64,000 nucleotides of DNA. Origin: Paenibacillus methanolicus (GTDB lineage: Bacteria > Bacillota > Bacilli > Paenibacillales > Paenibacillaceae). The stretch is from assembly GCF_008124765.1 (NCBI RefSeq), contig NZ_VNHS01000008.1, forward strand, positions 248,001-312,000, written 5' to 3'. Numbering within the stretch: position 1 is the stretch's first letter; each line of letters begins with the position of its first letter. Position numbers and translations under genes: made by a program. This document shows, in pieces, positions 59,422-64,000 of the stretch. The notes under the pieces are model-generated. The model saw only the letters and a program-made list of their open reading frames with translations, had not been told where the DNA came from and did no database searches.

Positions 59422-61863
59422 TCAGACGCCGCATCGTGGGAACACGGTGTGAATGGCGTCTTTTTTATCGACCGTAACGAGCGCCTTGCCCATTCCTCTG
59501 CGATCTTCGATCGGCGCTTTCTCCGTCGAGGCTGACAGGTGCGCGCCGGTTGCCGTCAACATGACGAGCTCCCGCTCCTCTTTGCAGTGGAAGGCGCCGA
59601 CGATACGCTCGCCGTTCGGCTTGACGCGCTTGCCTTCCTTGAACTCGAACGTCGAGACGCCTTTGCCGCCCCGCCCCTGAATCATATAATCCATCAGCAA
59701 GGTGCGCTTCGCGTAGCCGAGATCGGTCAAGACAAGCACTTCGCCTTCATCGCCCGTCACCAGCTCCGCCGCGACCACCTCGTCCTCGTCCTTAAGCTGC
59801 AAGCCGCGCACGCCGCCGGCGACGCGTCCCATCGGGTTGACTTCGCTTTCCGGGAACCGGATGCTCATGCCGAGCTTGCTAACGAGCAGCAGCTCCTTCT
59901 CGCCGTCGCTTGGCAGCACCCGAATGATCTCGTCGCCTTCGCCGACCTTAACCGCCGCAATCGCGGTCGAACGTGACGACTTGTACTCCTTCAGCTCCGT
60001 CCGCTTGACCTGCCCCCGCTTGGAGACGAACACGAGCGAGCGTCCCGCCTCCTCGAAATCCTTGACCGGAATGACGCTTACGATGGCATCATCCTTCGGC
60101 ATCGGGATTACGTTGACGACGGCCGTTCCCGTATCCTTCCATTTGAACTCCGGAATCTGATGGACCGGCAGCTGGTAATACTGTCCTTTGCGCGTGAACA
60201 GCAGCACCTGGTCGATCGTGTTGACATCCAACAGGTGACGGATGACGTCGCCTTCCTTGACGCCCGCATTGCTAAGCTCGCCGCCCGAGCGCGTGAACGA
60301 CAGCTTGGAGGTCCGCTTAATGTAGCCTTCGTGGCTGAGCGTCACGAAGACGTCCTCGGCCGGCACGATAACTTCCAGATTGACCTTCAGTTCTTCCACT
60401 TCGCCCTGAATATCCGATCTGCGGTCGATGCCGAACTTGTCCCGAATCTCGGTTAATTCGTCCTTGATGACCCCGATCAGCTTCTTCTCGCTGTCGAGAA
60501 TGCCGCGAAGGTAGGCGATCCGCTTCATGATCTCCTTGTGCTCTTTCTCGAGCGTCGTAATCTCGAGATTCGTCAAGCGGTACAATTGGAGCGTCAAGAT
60601 CGCATCGGCTTGCCGTTCGGTAAATCCGAATTTGGCGACCAAGTTGTTCTGCGCATCCTGGCGGTTCTTCGACGCTTTGATGGCAGCGATGACGTCGTCC
60701 AGGATGTTGAGCGCCTTGACGAGTCCTTCGAGCACGTGGGCGCGATCTTCGGCCTTCTCCAGCTCGAACGTCGTACGGAACGTGACGACTTCCTTCTGGT
60801 GCGCGATATAGGCGCTTAGAATATCCAGCAAGCCGAGCTGTTTCGGCGCTTTATTGACGATCGCGACCATATTGAAGTTGTACGTGACCTGAAGATCCGT
60901 CTTCTTGAAGAGATACGCGAGAATGCCTTGCGCATCCGCTTCTTTCTTCAGCTCGACGACGATGCGCAGCCCGTTGCGGCCGCTCTCGTCGCGCACCTCG
61001 GCAATGCCTTCGACCTTCTTCTCCAATCGGATATTCTCCATCGCCGTCACCAGCCGCGACTTGACGACTTGGTAAGGGATTTCGGTAATGACGATCTGCT
61101 GGCGACCGCCCTTCATATCCTCGATCGCGGTTTTCGACCGAATGTAGATGCGCCCTTTGCCGGTCGTATACGCGTCGCGTATGCCTTCCTCGCCCATGAT
61201 CAGGCCGCCGGTCGGGAAATCCGGACCGCGCACGATCGACATCAACTGCTCGAGCGTCGTATTCGGCTGCTGCATGAGCAGCACGCAGGCATCGATGATT
61301 TCGCGCAGGTTGTGGGTCGGAATTTCGGTCGCGAAGCCGGACGAAATTCCGCTTACGCCGTTGACTAGCAGATTCGGGTACCGCGAAGGCAGCACGACCG
61401 GCTCCTTCGTCGTATTGTCGAAATTGTCCTTGAACAGAACCGTACGTTTCTCGATATCCCGTAGCAGCTCCATCGCGATCGGCGACAGTCTGGCCTCGGT
61501 GTAACGCATGGCCGCCGCCGGATCGTCGTCCTGGGAACCCCAGTTACCGTGACCGTCCACGAGCACATGCGCCATTTTCCAAGGCTGCGCCATCCGCACC
61601 ATGCCCTCGTAGATCGAGGAGTCCCCGTGCGGATGATAATTGCCCATGACGTCGCCGACCGTCTTAGCGGACTTCCGGTATGCTTTATCCGGCGTATTCC
61701 CGGCATCGTACATCGCGTACAGAATACGACGCTGTACCGGCTTCAAGCCGTCGCGCACGTCGGGAATCGCTCGGTCTTGAATAATATATTTGGAATAGCG
61801 CCCGAAGCGGTCGCCCACGACCTCCTCCAGAAACGCCGGCAAAAATTGTTCCAGGTTGCTCAT
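59422..61863 (-). CDS. parC: DNA topoisomerase IV subunit A
   Basis: 813 residues. The N-terminal breakage domain has [19 protein letters not shown] and the catalytic Tyr in [18 protein letters not shown] is the ParC form (GyrA has HGDSAVYD). The C-terminal beta-pinwheel starts around residue 500; one blade carries [13 protein letters not shown], a weakened version of the GyrA box QRRGGRG. With ParE it decatenates daughter chromosomes and relaxes supercoils. It follows parE by 38 bases in one operon. No intrinsic terminator was found past its stop. Confidence 0.95.
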   Translation of the reverse strand: MSNLEQFLPAFLEEVVGDRFGRYSKYIIQDRAIPDVRDGLKPVQRRILYAMYDAGNTPDKAYRKSAKTVGDVMGNYHPHGDSSIYEGMVRMAQPWKMAHVLVDGHGNWGSQDDDPAAAMRYTEARLSPIAMELLRDIEKRTVLFKDNFDNTTKEPVVLPSRYPNLLVNGVSGISSGFATEIPTHNLREIIDACVLLMQQPNTTLEQLMSIVRGPDFPTGGLIMGEEGIRDAYTTGKGRIYIRSKTAIEDMKGGRQQIVITEIPYQVVKSRLVTAMENIRLEKKVEGIAEVRDESGRNGLRIVVELKKEADAQGILAYLFKKTDLQVTYNFNMVAIVNKAPKQLGLLDILSAYIAHQKEVVTFRTTFELEKAEDRAHVLEGLVKALNILDDVIAAIKASKNRQDAQNNLVAKFGFTERQADAILTLQLYRLTNLEITTLEKEHKEIMKRIAYLRGILDSEKKLIGVIKDELTEIRDKFGIDRRSDIQGEVEELKVNLEVIVPAEDVFVTLSHEGYIKRTSKLSFTRSGGELSNAGVKEGDVIRHLLDVNTIDQVLLFTRKGQYYQLPVHQIPEFKWKDTGTAVVNVIPMPKDDAIVSVIPVKDFEEAGRSLVFVSKRGQVKRTELKEYKSSRSTAIAAVKVGEGDEIIRVLPSDGEKELLLVSKLGMSIRFPESEVNPMGRVAGGVRGLQLKDEDEVVAAELVTGDEGEVLVLTDLGYAKRTLLMDYMIQGRGGKGVSTFEFKEGKRVKPNGERIVGAFHCKEERELVMLTATGAHLSASTEKAPIEDRRGMGKALVTVDKKDAIHTVFPRCGV

Positions 61864-61901
61864 GCCGATTCAAACTCCTACCCCTTATTTGCGGTGCTGT
61901 C

Positions 61902-63878
61902 CTACTCCTCGTAATCGGTAAAATCGACGTTCTCGACGATCCAGCGCTTGCGCGGGTCGACCTTGTCGCCCATCAGCGTGGACACGCGGCGCTCTGCTTT
62001 GGCAGCGTCTTCGATCTGCACCTGAAGCAGCGTGCGCGATTCCGGATTCATCGTCGTCTCCCACAATTGATCGGGATTCATCTCGCCGAGTCCCTTGTAC
62101 CGCTGCAGCTCGAACTGCTTGCCGAATTCCTTCAAATAATTCTGCAGCTGTTCGTCCGTCCACGCGTAGCGAACCGTCTCAAGCTTGCCCGATTTGCGCG
62201 TGATCTTGTACAGCGGCGGCTGGGCGATGTAGACCCGGCCCATATCGATGAGCGGCTTCATATATCGGTAGAAGAAGGTCAGCAGCAGCACCTGAATGTG
62301 GGCGCCGTCCGTGTCGGCATCCGTCATGATGATGATTTTATTGTAATTGCACGATTCCGAGTCGAACTCCGATCCGACGCCCGCCCCGATCGTGGCGATG
62401 ATCGCTTTGTATTCGTCGTTCTTCAAAATATCGACGAGCTTCGCCTTCTCCGGGTTCATCGGCTTGCCCTTCAGCGGCAGAATCGCTTGATGCTTGGAGT
62501 CGCGCCCTTGCTTGGCCGAACCGCCGGCGGAATCGCCTTCGACGATGAACAGCTCGTTGCGCGTATAGTCCTTCGACTGCGCCGGCGTCAACTTGCCGCC
62601 GAGATTGGAGCTCTCGCTCTTCTTCTTGCCGCTGCGTATCTCGTCGCGCGCCTTGCGTGCCGCTTCGCGCGCCCGCGAAGCCTGAACGGCTTTTTTCACC
62701 AGCTGCTGCGCGATTTGCGGATTCTCTTCCAGGAATACCTGCATTTTGTCCGATACGACCGCGTCCACGGCGCTTCTCGCGCTTGCGCTGCCGAGCTGGT
62801 CCTTCGTCTGGCCGACGAATTCGACCTCCGCCATCTTAATGTTGATGACCGCCATCATGCCTTCGCGCAAATCGTTGCCTTCGAGATTCTTTTCCTTCTC
62901 CTTCAGCATTGCGGTCTTGCGCGCATAATCGTTCATGACGCGGGTGAACGCCGTCTTGAAGCCCGTCTCGTGCGTGCCGCCGCCGCGGGTCGGAATCGAA
63001 TTGACGAACGAAGCGATCGTCTCGGTGTAGCCGTCGTTGTACTGCATCGCGATCTCGACTTCGATCTCGTCGCGTTCCGACGCGAAGTGAATGACGTCGT
63101 GCAGCACCGTCTTGTCTTCGTTCAAGAATTGGACGAATTGACGCGCGCCCCCTTCGTAGTGGAAGACATCTTCCTTGCCGGCGCGATCGTCCTTCACCGT
63201 GACTTTAAGACCGGAGTTCAAGAATGCGATCTCCTGCAGCCGCTCGGATAACGTCTCGTAGTTGATCGTCGTATTGCCGTGGAACACGCGCGCGTCGGGC
63301 TTGAACGTGACTTTCGTGCCCGTCCGGTTCGTATTGCCCGTCACGACCAAGCCGGTCGTCGGCTCGCCGACATGTTCCTTACCCGCGTCGTCTACCCAAT
63401 ACTCGAAGCGCTGCTTATGTATCTTGCCGTCCCGGAATATCTCGACTTCCAGCCATTCGGAGAGCGCGTTCGTGACGGATGCGCCGACGCCGTGCAAACC
63501 GCCGGATTTCTTATATCCGCCGCCGCCGAACTTGCCTCCGGCGTGCAGCATCGTGAATACAACCTGCGGCGTAGGGATGCCGGTCTTGTGCATGCCGGTC
63601 GGAATCCCCCTGCCGTTATCGCGAACCGTGATGGACTGGTCCTTATGGATGACGACGTCGATCGCGGAGCAAAATTTCGCCAAATGCTCGTCGACCGCGT
63701 TGTCGACGATCTCCCAGACGAGATGATGCAGCCCCGAGGTGGTTGTACTGCCGATGTACATCCCGGGCCGTTTACGGACAGCGGTAAGACCTTCCAGCAC
63801 CTGAATGTCGCCTTCGTCATAGTTGCGATTGGCCGCAGAAGTCGCCTCCCCCGCAAACGTATTCAACTGCTCTGTCAT
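61902..63878 (-). CDS. parE: DNA topoisomerase IV subunit B
   Basis: 658 residues from the ATG at 63878 (TAAGGGGGACG upstream). An open frame reaching 63950 has no site. The GHKL ATPase domain has EIVDNAVDEHLA, DNGRGIP, KFGGGGYKKSGGLHGVGASVTNAL and QTKDQLGS. The TOPRIM domain has ELFIVEGDSAGGSAKQGRD and the metal-binding IIIMTDADTDGAHI. The C-terminal end has QRYKGLGEMNPDQLWETTM. It supplies ATP-driven gate motion for ParC. The PLKGKPMNPEKAK segment favours ParE over GyrB. The short upstream region to the window edge (63879-64000) should hold its promoter; I could not define it. Confidence 0.96.
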   Translation of the reverse strand: MTEQLNTFAGEATSAANRNYDEGDIQVLEGLTAVRKRPGMYIGSTTTSGLHHLVWEIVDNAVDEHLAKFCSAIDVVIHKDQSITVRDNGRGIPTGMHKTGIPTPQVVFTMLHAGGKFGGGGYKKSGGLHGVGASVTNALSEWLEVEIFRDGKIHKQRFEYWVDDAGKEHVGEPTTGLVVTGNTNRTGTKVTFKPDARVFHGNTTINYETLSERLQEIAFLNSGLKVTVKDDRAGKEDVFHYEGGARQFVQFLNEDKTVLHDVIHFASERDEIEVEIAMQYNDGYTETIASFVNSIPTRGGGTHETGFKTAFTRVMNDYARKTAMLKEKEKNLEGNDLREGMMAVINIKMAEVEFVGQTKDQLGSASARSAVDAVVSDKMQVFLEENPQIAQQLVKKAVQASRAREAARKARDEIRSGKKKSESSNLGGKLTPAQSKDYTRNELFIVEGDSAGGSAKQGRDSKHQAILPLKGKPMNPEKAKLVDILKNDEYKAIIATIGAGVGSEFDSESCNYNKIIIMTDADTDGAHIQVLLLTFFYRYMKPLIDMGRVYIAQPPLYKITRKSGKLETVRYAWTDEQLQNYLKEFGKQFELQRYKGLGEMNPDQLWETTMNPESRTLLQVQIEDAAKAERRVSTLMGDKVDPRKRWIVENVDFTDYEE

Positions 63879-64000
63879 ACACGTCCCCCTTATCTGTTCA
63901 AAGCAGACTGCTGGCACGGTTCGCCGATCGCGAGGCACTCCCCTCGACATCTTGGCGTTCCCGTTCCCGCTCAGTCAGCTCTGCTTAAATGACGACGGCT

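Overview
The window is a chromosomal segment of a fairly GC-rich, endospore-forming Firmicute, most likely a member of the Paenibacillaceae (Paenibacillus or Cohnella type). The evidence is the spore genes (spoVK, cotE, a Spo0E-like phosphatase, a SASP-like protein), strong AGGAGG ribosome binding sites, U-run terminators, an Hfq of Bacillus type and a QoxABCD menaquinol oxidase. The order cotE - mutS - mutL - miaA - hfq - spoVK is the same backbone as in Bacillus subtilis. I saw no tRNA, rRNA, insertion sequence, prophage or CRISPR array.

Region by region. 0-6.5 kb, minus strand: spoVK (cut by the left edge), a YdcF-like protein, a DUF402 protein, a lipoprotein cyclophilin paired with a class A penicillin-binding protein that carries an FnIII domain and a long Gly/Asn/Thr tail, then hfq. 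6.5-15.6 kb: miaA, an RsmJ/YpiP-like methyltransferase, mutL, mutS, a predicted two-part amidoligase and cotE. 16-19.8 kb: a FUSC/YqjA membrane protein downstream of a three-gene SsuABC-type ABC importer. 19.9-23.5 kb: a compact four-gene operon (methyltransferase, FAD oxidoreductase, SRPBCC cyclase-like protein, ketoacyl synthase) that looks like a small polyketide or lipid tailoring pathway with no ACP and no other synthase in view. 23.6-29.8 kb: M32 carboxypeptidase, IscA/HesB-like protein, beta-carbonic anhydrase, DUF309, a Tim44-like membrane protein with a DUF2653 partner, and a GH18 glycosidase with about six N-terminal repeats.

29.8-33.6 kb: an ArsR regulator, a double-frameshifted small gene, a flavoprotein, a SASP-like gene and a Spo0E-like gene. 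33.6-38.2 kb: the qoxABCD operon and a small membrane protein. 38.2-41.3 kb: an unexplained 0.7 kb spacer, a squalene-hopene/sporulenol-type cyclase and a Gln-rich coiled-coil protein. 41.4-51 kb: a pectin/arabinose utilisation region. It has a YesM/YesN two-component system, an extracellular sugar-binding protein with two permeases, a GH105 unsaturated uronyl hydrolase, and araA behind two AraR-type operators. cre-like sites lie in the kinase start region and ahead of the binding protein. No sugar ATPase is encoded here, so the importer probably borrows a shared MsmX-type ATPase.

51-57.7 kb: an XRE regulator, a divergent 7TMR-DISM kinase / OmpR regulator pair, and a tight plus-strand run of an RlmI-like methyltransferase, RluA-family pseudouridine synthase and CapA-family lipoprotein. 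57.7-64 kb: a DUF3891 protein, a MarR regulator, a 55-residue protein, and parC-parE (topoisomerase IV).

The most unusual items are the ketoacyl-synthase mini-cluster, the amidoligase next to cotE, the gene with two compensating frameshifts, and the repeat-bearing GH18 protein. All functional assignments come from reading motifs and context; no database search was run.
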